64,000 nt of DNA. Source: Mycobacterium sp. 1100029.7 (GTDB lineage Bacteria > Actinomycetota > Actinomycetes > Mycobacteriales > Mycobacteriaceae). The notes under the pieces are model-generated. The model was given only the letters and a program-made list of their open reading frames with translations. It did no database searches and was not told the DNA's origin. Within the stretch, counting starts at the first letter, position 1, and the number at the start of each line of letters is the position of its first letter. Below, in pieces: positions 17,289 through 26,634 of this stretch. The translations under genes were made by a program, and so were the position numbers. The stretch is from contig NZ_LZSC01000005.1 in assembly GCF_001665235.1 (NCBI RefSeq), positions 223,229-287,228 on the forward strand, in the 5' to 3' direction.

Positions 17289-18490
17289 AGCCGTTGGAGG
17301 GCATCCGCGTTCTCGAGGTCGCCATGTACGGGTTCGTCCCGTCGGCGGGCGCCGTGTTGGCGGAGTGGGGCGCCGACGTGGTCAAGGTGGAGCACGCGGT
17401 CACCGGGGATCCGCAGCGCGGACTTCGCCAGACCGGGATGCTGCGCGTCGAGGGCGATCCGAATCCCAACATCGAGCACGCCAACCGCGGCAAGCGCAGT
17501 GTCGGACTCGACATGTCGGTTCCCGAGGGCAAGGAAGTCCTCTATGAACTGGCCCGCCGTTCGGACGTCTTTTTGACCAGCTTCCTGCCTGGAGCCCGGC
17601 AGAAGTTCGGCATCGACGTCGACGACATTCGCGCGGTCAACCCCAAGATCATCTACGCGCGTGGCAGTGCGCTCGGGCCACGTGGTGACGAGGCGACCAA
17701 GGGCGGCTACGACATGACCGCCTTCTGGTGCCGCGCCGGAACTGCGGCCACCATCACCCCGATGGGCATGCCCGGAATGATCGCACCGCCCGGACCGGCC
17801 TACGGCGACACCATCTCTGGGACCAACCTCGCCGGCGGCATCGCCGCCGCGTTGCTCAAGCGCGAGCGCACCGGCGAACCGTCGGTCGTCGATGTGTCGT
17901 TGCTGGGCAGCGGGTTGTGGTCGATGGGCCACACCGTCGCCTTGACCAAGCATCTGAACCAGCGGCTCGAAGCACCGCCGCCCGGTGTCCACGGTGCACC
18001 CAACAACCCGCTGGTGGGCCTGTACACCACAGCCGACGGCCGCTACATCTCCTTCGTGATGATGCAGCCGACGAAGTTCTGGGCCGACGTTTGCCGCCAC
18101 GTCGACCTGCCCGAACTTGCCGACGACCCCCGGTTCGCCACCATCGAGCAGATCACTGCCAATACAGCAGAAGCCGTCGAGATCTTGACCAAGGCCATCG
18201 CAACCCGCACGCTAGCCGAGTGGAGCGAACGCTTTGCCACACTGGCCGGGCCGTGGGCCCCGGTCCAGGACACGTTGCAGGCAGCCGATGACTCGCAGAT
18301 CCGGGCCAATGAATATGTTGTCCGGGCAGGCGATCTCGATCTGGTGGCCAACCCCGTACAGTTCGACGTCACCGCGCCGCACACCGGGCCTGCGCCCGGA
18401 TTCGCAGAGCAGACCGACGAGATTTTGCTGGAATTAGGGCTGGACTGGGACCGCATCATCGAACTCAAGACGGCCGGCGCCGTCACCTAA
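17285..18490 (+). CDS. CaiB/BaiF-type (family III) CoA transferase
   Basis: This 401-aa family III CoA transferase contains GADVVKVEH near residue 33, LARRSDVFLTSFLPGARQKFGID, and the YGDTISG segment whose Asp aligns with the nucleophilic Asp of formyl-CoA transferase (ALGDSNTG). KRERTGEPSVVDVSLL follows. It moves CoA between carboxylic acids. It overlaps the ALDH gene by 4 bp. It differs from the racemase-type relative at 43995, which has the HDINY and DFGGGS motifs. Confidence 0.92.
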   Translation: MKPLEGIRVLEVAMYGFVPSAGAVLAEWGADVVKVEHAVTGDPQRGLRQTGMLRVEGDPNPNIEHANRGKRSVGLDMSVPEGKEVLYELARRSDVFLTSFLPGARQKFGIDVDDIRAVNPKIIYARGSALGPRGDEATKGGYDMTAFWCRAGTAATITPMGMPGMIAPPGPAYGDTISGTNLAGGIAAALLKRERTGEPSVVDVSLLGSGLWSMGHTVALTKHLNQRLEAPPPGVHGAPNNPLVGLYTTADGRYISFVMMQPTKFWADVCRHVDLPELADDPRFATIEQITANTAEAVEILTKAIATRTLAEWSERFATLAGPWAPVQDTLQAADDSQIRANEYVVRAGDLDLVANPVQFDVTAPHTGPAPGFAEQTDEILLELGLDWDRIIELKTAGAVT

Positions 18491-18833
18491 AGCCGTCACT
18501 TAGAAGTGGAGCAGCCCCTCATTGTCTGAGCCGAACATCAAGTCTGTTCAAGACCGCTCGCCCGATCCGGGTGCGGCGGCGCTGGGCCATTCCATAACGG
18601 TTGCGCGTTTTTTGCTCCGCGTGGACGTGGCATGAGTCACAATGGCCGAACGCTTTCTGACGGGATGGATCGGAGGTCTGGCGTGGCGCTGATTCTGGCT
18701 GTCTCGCCGGCAATCGATGGCGAGATGCCGCTGCTCAGTGGACCTTTCGACACCAACGTTGAACCCAACCTACCTCAGCCAATGCGCCACAACAAGACTG
18801 TCGGTCTCGTAACTTGGGAAGGGGCTGACGCCG
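18491..18833 (+). promoter_or_regulatory. 343-bp upstream region of the yrbE-mce operon
   Basis: This is the only gap over 300 bp. It should hold the mce promoter, but I see no confident -10/-35 pair, no GAGAAT-N3-ATTCTC site and no KstR-type AAC-N2-GTT palindrome. A short open frame (18632-18844, overlapping yrbEA) has no recognisable features and is not called. The region is less GC-rich around 18600-18620, with a T-run. Confidence 0.4.
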
Positions 18834-19652
18834 GTGGCAACTAAAGGCGCAGACCACTGGTCAGCGGGATTCCCCAGTTTGAAGTTGAAGTGGGATTTTT
18901 CGGGTCCCATGCAGGCCATCGGAGCCTTGTTCGCAATGTCGGCGGACGCGGTCAAGTTCGCGTTTCGCCGTCCCTTCCAGTGGCGAGAGTTCTTGGAGCA
19001 GTCCTGGTTTGTCGCGCGGGTCTCGTTGGCGCCCACCTTGTTGGTCGCGATCCCGTTCACCGTTCTGGTCAGCTTTACGCTCAACATCCTGTTGCGTGAA
19101 CTCGGTGCTGCGGATCTCTCCGGCGCCGGCGCCGCGTTCGGCGCGGTCACCCAGCTCGGCCCGCTGGTCACGGTTTTGATCGTGGCGGGCGCGGGCGCCA
19201 CGGCAATGTGCGCGGACCTCGGGTCACGAACCATTCGCGAAGAAATCGACGCGATGGAGGTGCTCGGGATCAACCCGATCCAACGGTTGGTCACCCCGCG
19301 CATGCTGGCGTCGGGGCTGGTGGCGTTTTTGCTCAACAGCCTCGTCGTCATCATCGGCGTCCTTGGCGGTTACGTGTTTTCGGTGTTCGTGCAAGACGTC
19401 AATCCCGGTGCGTTCGCGGCGGGCATCACCTTGCTCACCGGCGTGCCCGAGGTGGTCATCTCCTGCGTCAAGGCAGCCCTTTTCGGACTGATCGCCGGCT
19501 TGGTCGCCTGCTACCGCGGCCTGTCGATCACCGGCGGAGGCGCCAAGGCCGTCGGCAATGCGGTCAACGAGACCGTCGTCTACGCCTTCATGTCCCTGTT
19601 CGTCGTCAACGTGGTGGTTACCGCGATCGGCATCAAGATGACGGCGAAGTAG
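18834..19652 (+). CDS. yrbEA: YrbEA, permease subunit of Mce ABC-type lipid importer
   Basis: This 272-aa MlaE/YrbE-family integral membrane protein starts at a GTG. It has the family EQSWFVARVSLAPTLLVAIPF region near residue 60, the conserved loop CADLGSRTIREEIDAMEVLGINP (about 125-147), and about five to six hydrophobic segments. It is the first gene of a complete yrbEA-yrbEB-mceA-F operon. YrbE proteins form the inner-membrane channel that takes lipids delivered by Mce proteins and is powered by an MceG ATPase encoded elsewhere. I cannot match this operon to a particular numbered mce locus by eye. Confidence 0.95.
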   Translation: MATKGADHWSAGFPSLKLKWDFSGPMQAIGALFAMSADAVKFAFRRPFQWREFLEQSWFVARVSLAPTLLVAIPFTVLVSFTLNILLRELGAADLSGAGAAFGAVTQLGPLVTVLIVAGAGATAMCADLGSRTIREEIDAMEVLGINPIQRLVTPRMLASGLVAFLLNSLVVIIGVLGGYVFSVFVQDVNPGAFAAGITLLTGVPEVVISCVKAALFGLIAGLVACYRGLSITGGGAKAVGNAVNETVVYAFMSLFVVNVVVTAIGIKMTAK

Positions 19653-19661
19653 GGGCTGTCC

Positions 19662-20507
19662 ATGGCGCTGAGGGCTGTATATCCGCGATTGGCGCGGCAA
19701 TTCGAGAGACCGGTCGCCTCCTTGGGCCGGATCGGCGACCACACCCTGTTTTACGGTAAAGCGCTGGGTGGCATACCTTTCGCGGCTACCCACTACCGGC
19801 GTGAGGTCATTCGACTGATCGCCGAGATCAGCATGGGCGCGGGCACTTTGGCGATGATCGGCGGAACCGTCGTCATCGTCGGCTTCCTGACGCTGGCGGC
19901 GGGCGGCACCCTGGCCATCCAGGGGTACACCTCGCTGGGCAATATCGGCATCGAGGCGTTGACGGGCTTTTTGGCCGCCTTCATCAATGTGCGCATCGCG
20001 GCACCGGTGGTCGCCGGGATCGGTCTGGCCGCCACCTTCGGCGCCGGCGTCACGGCCCAGCTCGGTGCCATGCGCATCAACGAAGAAGTCGATGCGTTGG
20101 AGGCCATGGCTATTCGGCCGGTCTCCTACCTGGTGAGCACTAGGATCCTGGCGGGAATGATGGCCATCACGCCGCTGTACAGCATCGCGGTGATCCTGTC
20201 ATTCATGGCCAGCCAGTTCACCACGACGTTCTTGCTCGGCCAGTCGCAGGGTTTGTACCAGCACTACTTCAACACGTTCCTGAATCCGATCGACTTGTTG
20301 TGGTCGTTCCTGCAAGCCATCCTGATGGCGCTCACGATCCTGCTGATCCACACCTACTACGGCTATTTCGCTTCCGGGGGGCCGGCCGGCGTGGGCAATG
20401 CGACGGGTAATGCGGTGCGCACCTCGCTGATCGTCGTGGTGTCGGTAACGCTGCTGGTCTCACTGTCTATTTACGGTACGAACGGCAACTTCAACCTGTC
20501 CGGTTAG
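19662..20507 (+). CDS. yrbEB: YrbEB, permease subunit of Mce importer
   Basis: This 281-aa second permease of the Mce system carries the same conserved loop as YrbEA (RINEEVDALEAMAIRPVSYLVSTR, about 130-153) and several membrane segments. It starts 9 bp after yrbEA with AGGGG before the ATG. YrbEA and YrbEB normally heterodimerise. Its stop is followed by a very strong AGGAGG that serves mceA. Confidence 0.95.
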   Translation: MALRAVYPRLARQFERPVASLGRIGDHTLFYGKALGGIPFAATHYRREVIRLIAEISMGAGTLAMIGGTVVIVGFLTLAAGGTLAIQGYTSLGNIGIEALTGFLAAFINVRIAAPVVAGIGLAATFGAGVTAQLGAMRINEEVDALEAMAIRPVSYLVSTRILAGMMAITPLYSIAVILSFMASQFTTTFLLGQSQGLYQHYFNTFLNPIDLLWSFLQAILMALTILLIHTYYGYFASGGPAGVGNATGNAVRTSLIVVVSVTLLVSLSIYGTNGNFNLSG

Positions 20508-20527
20508 CTTCAGGAGGTGGAAAGGCA

Positions 20528-21790
20528 GTGACGCAGAGTGCTCCCGCGGGTCGCGGCGCGGTCGCCGGCCGACCCCCGCGTGCCGGCCATGCCCGGCCAC
20601 CGGCCGGACGCCAATACCTGGCACCCCTGCTCGGGCTGATCACCGTCGTCAGCATTGTGTTGGTTTTCGCGTTCGCGGTGGGCCTGTTCCAGGGCTCTTT
20701 CACCGAAAGCGTTCCAGTGACCGTGGTTTCGCAACGAGCCGGTCTGGTCATGAACCCGGACGCCAAGGTCAAGATGCGCGGCGTTCAGGTGGGCAAGGTC
20801 GATTCGATCGAACCGCTGCCCGACGGCCAGGCGGCCATCCACTTGGCGATGGACCCCTCGCAGTTGCATTTCATTCCGAGCAATGTGCTGGTCGACATCG
20901 CGTCGTCGACGGTTTTCGGCGCGAAGTCCATCCAACTGGTGGAACCCGCGCAACCCGCTGCGCAACGACTACACGGTGGCCAGACGTTGCAGGGACAGCA
21001 CGTCATGGTCGAAATCAACACGGTATTCCAGCAATTGGTGTCGGTGCTGAGTCAGATCGACCCGCCCAAGCTCAACGAGTCACTCGGTGCGTTGGCGCAA
21101 GCGTTCAGCGGGCGAGGCGCAAAGCTCGGCCAAGCCCTGAGCGACCTGGACTCCTTTCTGTCCAAGCTCGAACCCAGCCTTCCCGCATTCCGTCATGACC
21201 TCACGGTCCTACCCGTGGTGGCCAATGCGTATGCCGACGCGGCACCGAACCTGTTGAAGACCGCGTCCAACGCGACCCGGATCAGCAAGTCGATTGTCGA
21301 CGAGCAGAACAACTTGGATGCCTTACTGATCAGCGCAATCGGTTTGGCCGACATCGGCAACGATGTCTTGTCGACGAACCGCCAACCGCTGACGGACGTG
21401 ATGCACCTACTGGTGCCGACCACGAATCTGACCAATGAGTACAACCCGGCGCTCACGTGTAGCTTCGGCGGCCTCATCCAGATCGGGCATGGTGCGCCGC
21501 TGTCGGAGCCGAGCATCAACATCTCCGCGAGCCTGACGCTGGGCGCCGAACGTTATCGGTATCCGACGAACCTGCCCAAGGTCGCTGCCACGGGCGGCCC
21601 GCAGTGCGTGGGTCTGCCGAAGTTGCCGTTCAACACGAACCCACCCCAGTTGGTCACCGATACCGGCTCCGACCCGGTCGGATACGGAAACCCGCAGGTA
21701 CTGATCAACTCCGACCTCCTCAAGCAGTTGTTGTACGGACCGATCCAAGGCCCGCCGCGCAACTCGGCTCAGATCGGACAACCCGGATGA
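20528..21790 (+). CDS. mceA: MceA, Mce-family substrate-binding protein
   Basis: This 420-aa protein has a Pro/Arg-rich cytoplasmic N-terminus and one membrane anchor (about residues 40-60). The MCE domain follows, with MNPDAKVKMRGVQVGKVDSIEPL. A long helical region and a C-terminal domain ending in NSAQIGQPG follow. It starts at a GTG preceded by AGGAGG at 20512-20517, the best ribosome binding site in the operon. Mce proteins form a hexameric hydrophobic tunnel across the periplasm. It overlaps mceB by 4 bp. Confidence 0.95.
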   Translation: MTQSAPAGRGAVAGRPPRAGHARPPAGRQYLAPLLGLITVVSIVLVFAFAVGLFQGSFTESVPVTVVSQRAGLVMNPDAKVKMRGVQVGKVDSIEPLPDGQAAIHLAMDPSQLHFIPSNVLVDIASSTVFGAKSIQLVEPAQPAAQRLHGGQTLQGQHVMVEINTVFQQLVSVLSQIDPPKLNESLGALAQAFSGRGAKLGQALSDLDSFLSKLEPSLPAFRHDLTVLPVVANAYADAAPNLLKTASNATRISKSIVDEQNNLDALLISAIGLADIGNDVLSTNRQPLTDVMHLLVPTTNLTNEYNPALTCSFGGLIQIGHGAPLSEPSINISASLTLGAERYRYPTNLPKVAATGGPQCVGLPKLPFNTNPPQLVTDTGSDPVGYGNPQVLINSDLLKQLLYGPIQGPPRNSAQIGQPG

Positions 21791-22809
21791 GAACCCGCGC
21801 CACATTGATCAAGTTCGCGATCTTTGCGGTCGTGATGGCGATGCTCACCGCCTTCCTGTTCTTCATCTTCGGCCAGTACCGGACCGGGTCGACGAACGGG
21901 TACACGGCAGTGTTCAACGACGTGTCGCGGCTCAAGCCGGGACAGTCGGTGCGGGTCGCCGGGATTCGGGTCGGCACGGTCAACAGCGTGTCGCTGCAAC
22001 GGGACAAAAAGGTTGTGGTGGAGTTCGACGCCGACCGCAATGTCGTTCTCACCGAGGGCTCCAGGGCTGCGGTCCGCTATCTCAACCTGGTGGGCGACCG
22101 CTACCTCGAGCTCATCGATGGTCCAGGCTCCACCAAGCGGCTGCCGGACGGCGGTCAGATTCCCGTCAACCGCACTGCGCCCGCGCTCGACCTCGACCTG
22201 CTGCTCGGTGGCCTGAAACCCGTTACGCAGGGCCTGAATGCGCGTGACGTCAATGCCCTCACGTCGGGGTTGCTGCAGGTCTTCCAGGGGCAGGGCGGGA
22301 CACTCGAATCGCTGTTCGCCAAGACGACGTCGTTCTCGAATGCGTTGGCCGACAACGATCAAACCGTGCAACAACTCATCGACAACCTCAACATCGTGGT
22401 CGGCACGGTCGCCAAGGACGGCAAACAATTCTCCGGGGCCGTCGATCGCCTCGAACAGCTGATCAGCGGGTTGTCGAACGACCGCAACACCATCGGGTCC
22501 GCCATTGACGCCCTGGACAAGGGAACCGCTTCGCTGGCAGATCTGCTGTCCAGCGCACGGCCGCCGCTGTCGGGCACGGTGGCGCAATTGAACCGACTGG
22601 CGCCGATCCTCGATGGTGACAAGGACCGCCTCGACGCCGCAATCCAGAAGGCGCCCAAGAACTATCGCAAGCTGGTCCGCCTCGGCGTCGCCGGCGCCAC
22701 CATCCCGTACTACCTATGCCAGTTGGAGCTCCGCGGCACGGATCTCCAGGGCAGGACGGTGCATTCCAATATCTTCAGGTCGGATGCAGGAAGGTGCACT
22801 GAGCCCTAA
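21787..22809 (+). CDS. mceB: MceB, Mce-family protein
   Basis: This 340-aa protein has an N-terminal membrane anchor (about residues 7-28), the MCE domain signature LKPGQSVRVAGIRVGTVNSV, and a helical tail. Start ATG 21787 overlaps the mceA stop. It ends with a short C-terminus carrying three Cys in the last 40 residues. It lacks the proline-rich tail of mceD, mceE and mceF. It overlaps mceC by 1 bp (TAATG). Confidence 0.95.
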   Translation: MRTRATLIKFAIFAVVMAMLTAFLFFIFGQYRTGSTNGYTAVFNDVSRLKPGQSVRVAGIRVGTVNSVSLQRDKKVVVEFDADRNVVLTEGSRAAVRYLNLVGDRYLELIDGPGSTKRLPDGGQIPVNRTAPALDLDLLLGGLKPVTQGLNARDVNALTSGLLQVFQGQGGTLESLFAKTTSFSNALADNDQTVQQLIDNLNIVVGTVAKDGKQFSGAVDRLEQLISGLSNDRNTIGSAIDALDKGTASLADLLSSARPPLSGTVAQLNRLAPILDGDKDRLDAAIQKAPKNYRKLVRLGVAGATIPYYLCQLELRGTDLQGRTVHSNIFRSDAGRCTEP

Positions 22810-23927
22810 TGCTTAAGTATCGCGGAGGCGGCCGGGTCAAGGCCGGCCTGATCGGCGTCATCCTGGCGGTGATGGTGATCCTGGTGGGCCTGTCGCCGGA
22901 TCGGTTTATTGCCTGGGCGACGATGGTCAGGTACCAGGCGCTGTTTTCCGAAGCCGGCGGCATTGCGACCGGCAACCCGGTGATCGTGTCGGGGATGAAG
23001 GTCGGCTCGGTATCGGATGTTTCGCTGCGGCACGGCGATGCGCTGGTGACGTTCGCGATGAAGGGCAACGTCCTGCTCGGCTCGGACACAACGGCGCACA
23101 TCCGCACCGGTTCGCTGCTGGGCGAGCGGGTCCTGACGCTGGAGTCCGCCGGCGGCGGCACGATGCATCCGATGGCGCTCATACCGGTGTCGCGCACTTC
23201 GTCTCCGTATTCGTTGACCGAAGCGGTCAGCGACTTGGCGTCGGATACTGCGGGCACCAACACCACCGCGTTGAATCAATCCTTGGACACGCTGTCGGCG
23301 ACGCTCGATCAGCTCGCCCCCCAGATGGGGCCCGCCTTCGACGCGCTCACCCGGCTGTCACGAACACTCAACAGCCGCAACAAGAGCCTGGGTGAACTCT
23401 TCAAGAGTGCCGGCGATGTCACCGGCGTACTCTCCGAACGCAGTCAGCAGGTCAACAAGCTGATTCTCAACTCCGACTCGCTACTACAAATTCTGGTGGC
23501 GCGACGACAAGAGATCGTCGACCTGTTGGCCAACACGTCGGTGGTGGCCAAGCAGTTGACGGGTTTGGTGCACGACAACGAAAGCACCTTGGCGCCGACA
23601 CTGGAGAAGCTCAATTCGGTGACCGCGATGCTGGAAAAGAACCGCGACAACATCGGTAAGTCGTTGGAGGGCCTCAAGAAATTCGAGATCACGGTCGGTG
23701 AGGGTATTTCCAGCATGTACGCCTACTCGGCGTTCGTCCCGAACTTCCTTGCCCCGCAGCTCTTCCAGCCGCTGTTCGACTACCTGTGGGGATTCCGCAC
23801 CTTCGACACCTCTCGCGGACCGGGCTTCCCGTCTCCGGTACCGAGGTCGCTGACCCCCTGGCCGTACAACGCTATTCCGCAATGCCCGACGTGTACGTTG
23901 GGCGGCCGGATCGGAGGATCGCAGTGA
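22809..23927 (+). CDS. mceC: MceC, Mce-family protein
   Basis: This 372-aa protein has an anchor at about residues 11-29 and an MCE domain with GNPVIVSGMKVGSVSDVSL. Heptad-like helical repeats in the middle (DTLSATLDQLAP to LEKNRDNIGKSLEGL) are typical of the Mce tunnel region, and the C-terminus has a CPTC pair. It overlaps mceD by 4 bp (GTGA). Confidence 0.95.
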   Translation: MLKYRGGGRVKAGLIGVILAVMVILVGLSPDRFIAWATMVRYQALFSEAGGIATGNPVIVSGMKVGSVSDVSLRHGDALVTFAMKGNVLLGSDTTAHIRTGSLLGERVLTLESAGGGTMHPMALIPVSRTSSPYSLTEAVSDLASDTAGTNTTALNQSLDTLSATLDQLAPQMGPAFDALTRLSRTLNSRNKSLGELFKSAGDVTGVLSERSQQVNKLILNSDSLLQILVARRQEIVDLLANTSVVAKQLTGLVHDNESTLAPTLEKLNSVTAMLEKNRDNIGKSLEGLKKFEITVGEGISSMYAYSAFVPNFLAPQLFQPLFDYLWGFRTFDTSRGPGFPSPVPRSLTPWPYNAIPQCPTCTLGGRIGGSQ

Positions 23928-25351
23928 TCGCCCGGATACCGCGCGGCAGGGTGACCGCCGTGGCGGCGATCGTCCTGGTCGTGCTGATCCTCGCCGGCGC
24001 AGCCGTGGTCGTCCGTAATACGTTCTTCGGCCCACGGACGATCACCGCGTACTTCACCACCGCCACCGCGATCTATCCGCATGACGAGGTGCGGGTATCG
24101 GGTGTCAAAGTCGGCAACATCAAATCCATTCAGCCGCAGGGCACGCAGGCCAAGATGATCCTCGAGGTCGACCGTGACGTGCCCATTCCGGCGGACGCAA
24201 AGGCCATCGTCGTCGCTCCGAACTTGGTGGCTTCCCGCTACGTGCAGCTGTCGCCGGCCTATCGCGACAGTGGGCCGGTGATGCGCGACGGCGCGGTGAT
24301 ACCGGTCGAACGAACGGCAGTGCCGGTCGAGTGGGACGAGGTCAAAACCCAATTGATGAGGCTGGCAACGGATCTGGGCCCCAAGAGCGGGGTGTCGGGC
24401 ACGTCCGTGGGCCGGTTCATCGACAGCGCTGCGAACGCTCTTGACGGCGGCACCGGCGAGAAACTGCGCCAGACGCTCAGCCAGTTGTCGGGCGTGGGCC
24501 GGATCCTGGCCAACGGCAGCGGCAACATCGTCGACATCATCAAGAACCTGCAGATTTTCGTCGGTGCCTTGCGCGACAGCAACGTTCAGATCGTGCAGTT
24601 CAACGAGCGGCTGGCCACGCTCACCAGCGTGGTCAACGACAGCAAGTCCGACCTGGACGCCGCACTGACCGATCTGTCGACGGCGGTCGGCGAGGTACGG
24701 CGCTTCATCGCCGGCACCCGAAACCAAACCAGTGAGCAGATCGCCCGGTTGGCCGATGTCACGGAGAACTTGGTCGAACACCACATGGCCCTGGAAAACA
24801 TCCTGCACGCCGCGCCGAACGCGCTCGGAAACTTCTTCAACGACTACAACGCCGACACCGGAACGATCGTGGGAGGGTTCGGGCTGATGAACTTCGCGAA
24901 TCCCACATGGGGTGGTCAGCTGCTGCTGTCCGCCCCGGGGTGCGATCAGATCGGTGCCATCGAGAACGTTACCGCGGTCGAATCGGGCAAGTTGTGTGCT
25001 CTGTTCCTCGGGCCCGGTTTGCGACTTCTCAACTTCAACAACTCGCCGATTCCGATCAACCCATTCCTGCAGAAGTCCATAGATCCCTCCAAGATCCTTT
25101 ACACCGAACCGCGTTTGGCGCCCGGTGGCGAGGGCCCGAAGCCTGCGGCGCCCGAGATTCCGCCCGCGGTATCGGCCTTTACCGGTCTGCCGGGTGATCC
25201 AATCGGACCGCCGGGGGCGGTGCCGCCGGAGCGGATACCGGGTGCGGCGATGCCGCTGCCGCCACCGCCGTCGACCCCGATGCCGCCTCCGCCGCCACCG
25301 GCGGCCAGCATCTCGGACATGCTGTTGCCGGCCGAAGGGCCACAGCAATGA
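23924..25351 (+). CDS. mceD: MceD, Mce-family protein with proline-rich tail
   Basis: This 475-aa protein starts at GTG 23924, inside the mceC stop, which fits the 4-bp overlap rule of the operon better than longer upstream frames. The anchor is at residues 9-31, then an MCE domain with HDEVRVSGVKVGNIKSI, a helical region, and a C-terminal tail from about residue 400 that is mostly Pro/Ala/Gly with runs of Pro. Such tails are common in MceD-F of several mycobacterial mce loci and may contact the outer cell wall (inference). Confidence 0.94.
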   Translation: MIARIPRGRVTAVAAIVLVVLILAGAAVVVRNTFFGPRTITAYFTTATAIYPHDEVRVSGVKVGNIKSIQPQGTQAKMILEVDRDVPIPADAKAIVVAPNLVASRYVQLSPAYRDSGPVMRDGAVIPVERTAVPVEWDEVKTQLMRLATDLGPKSGVSGTSVGRFIDSAANALDGGTGEKLRQTLSQLSGVGRILANGSGNIVDIIKNLQIFVGALRDSNVQIVQFNERLATLTSVVNDSKSDLDAALTDLSTAVGEVRRFIAGTRNQTSEQIARLADVTENLVEHHMALENILHAAPNALGNFFNDYNADTGTIVGGFGLMNFANPTWGGQLLLSAPGCDQIGAIENVTAVESGKLCALFLGPGLRLLNFNNSPIPINPFLQKSIDPSKILYTEPRLAPGGEGPKPAAPEIPPAVSAFTGLPGDPIGPPGAVPPERIPGAAMPLPPPPSTPMPPPPPPAASISDMLLPAEGPQQ

Positions 25352-26634
25352 GCGCCCGGATAGCCACTCAGCGGATGTTCACCATCGGTTGTGCCGTGGT
25401 GTTGACCGCGACGGGATGTGCATTCCACGGCCTGAATTCACTCCCGTTGCCCGGCGCCGTCGGACGTGGGCCGGGGGCCAACATCTACCACGTCGAACTG
25501 CCGAATGTCGGGACGATGGAATCGAATTCGCCGGTGATGATCGACGACGTCGTCGTCGGCAGCGTCGGCACGATGCGCGTGCAAGGCTGGCACGCCGACG
25601 TCGAGATCTCGGTGAAGCGCGACGTCGTGGTTCCCGCCAACGTGGTGGCCAGCGTTGGTCAGACCAGCCTGCTGGGCTCGATGCATGTGGAGCTCAATAC
25701 GCCACTCGGCCAAGGGGGAAGCGGACGGCTGCAGCCGGGCGCCACCATCCCGTTGAGCCGGTCCACCGCCTACCCGTCAACCGAGCAGACGCTGTCGTCG
25801 CTGGGCGCAGTCGTCAACGGCGGGGGACTCGGGCAGATCGGCGAGGTCGTCCACAACTTCTCCACTGCCCTGTCGGGACATGAAGGCGCAGTGCGCGACT
25901 TGATCACGCGCCTCGACACATTCGTAGGGACGCTGGACGAACAACGGGACAACCTCGTTGAGTCCATCCATGCGCTGAACCGGCTCGCCACTACCTTCGC
26001 CGACCAACGTGACGTCGTCACCGAGGCGCTGCGCAAGATACCGCCTGCCCTTGATGTGCTGATCAAGGAACGGCCGCGGTTGACGGCTGCCCTGGACCAC
26101 CTTCGCGTCTTCAGTAACACCGCCACCAGGCTGGTCAACGATACCCAGGCCGACCTGGTCAAGAACCTGAGGAATCTGGAGCCGACCATCAAGGCACTCG
26201 CCGACGTCGGACCGGAGTTCGGCATGGCGATCGCGGCCGGGTTTGTGTTCCCGTTCACCCAGAACTTCGTCGACCGCGCGGTCCGCGGCGACTACTTCAA
26301 CTTGCATGTGGACCTTGACATTTCGATTCCACGGCTCAAGCGAGGATTGCTTTTGGGAACGCACTGGGGGCAGCTGGACGAGCCAGTGCCACCGGTGCCC
26401 GGGGATCCGTATCGTATGAACTACACCCTCGACCCGTTGCACACGCCCTTGAGGCCCCCGTGGGTCGATCCCAACGCGCTGCCCCTGCCGCCGCCTCCGC
26501 CGGGCGCGGTGCCCGGACCTTCGTCGGCCTACGGTCCGCTGCCAGGACCTCCGCCGGCCGCATCGACACCCGATGCGGGCCTTAGCCAGACGCCGCCCGC
26601 GGCGACGGCACCCTCGATGGAAGCGGGTGGATAG
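25348..26634 (+). CDS. mceE: MceE, Mce-family lipoprotein
   Basis: This 428-aa protein has a lipoprotein signal peptide with lipobox LTATGC (Cys24), as expected for MceE/LprK-type members. The MCE domain follows with ESNSPVMIDDVVVGSVGTMRV. Long helices come next, and a Pro-rich C-terminus from about residue 365. It overlaps mceD by 4 bp and abuts mceF directly. Confidence 0.94.
   Translation: MSARIATQRMFTIGCAVVLTATGCAFHGLNSLPLPGAVGRGPGANIYHVELPNVGTMESNSPVMIDDVVVGSVGTMRVQGWHADVEISVKRDVVVPANVVASVGQTSLLGSMHVELNTPLGQGGSGRLQPGATIPLSRSTAYPSTEQTLSSLGAVVNGGGLGQIGEVVHNFSTALSGHEGAVRDLITRLDTFVGTLDEQRDNLVESIHALNRLATTFADQRDVVTEALRKIPPALDVLIKERPRLTAALDHLRVFSNTATRLVNDTQADLVKNLRNLEPTIKALADVGPEFGMAIAAGFVFPFTQNFVDRAVRGDYFNLHVDLDISIPRLKRGLLLGTHWGQLDEPVPPVPGDPYRMNYTLDPLHTPLRPPWVDPNALPLPPPPPGAVPGPSSAYGPLPGPPPAASTPDAGLSQTPPAATAPSMEAGG

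Noticed and set aside
18632..18844. Short plus-strand frame upstream of yrbEA
   Set aside because: It overlaps the yrbEA start, has no recognised domain and no good ribosome binding site. Possible leader peptide, but not supported.
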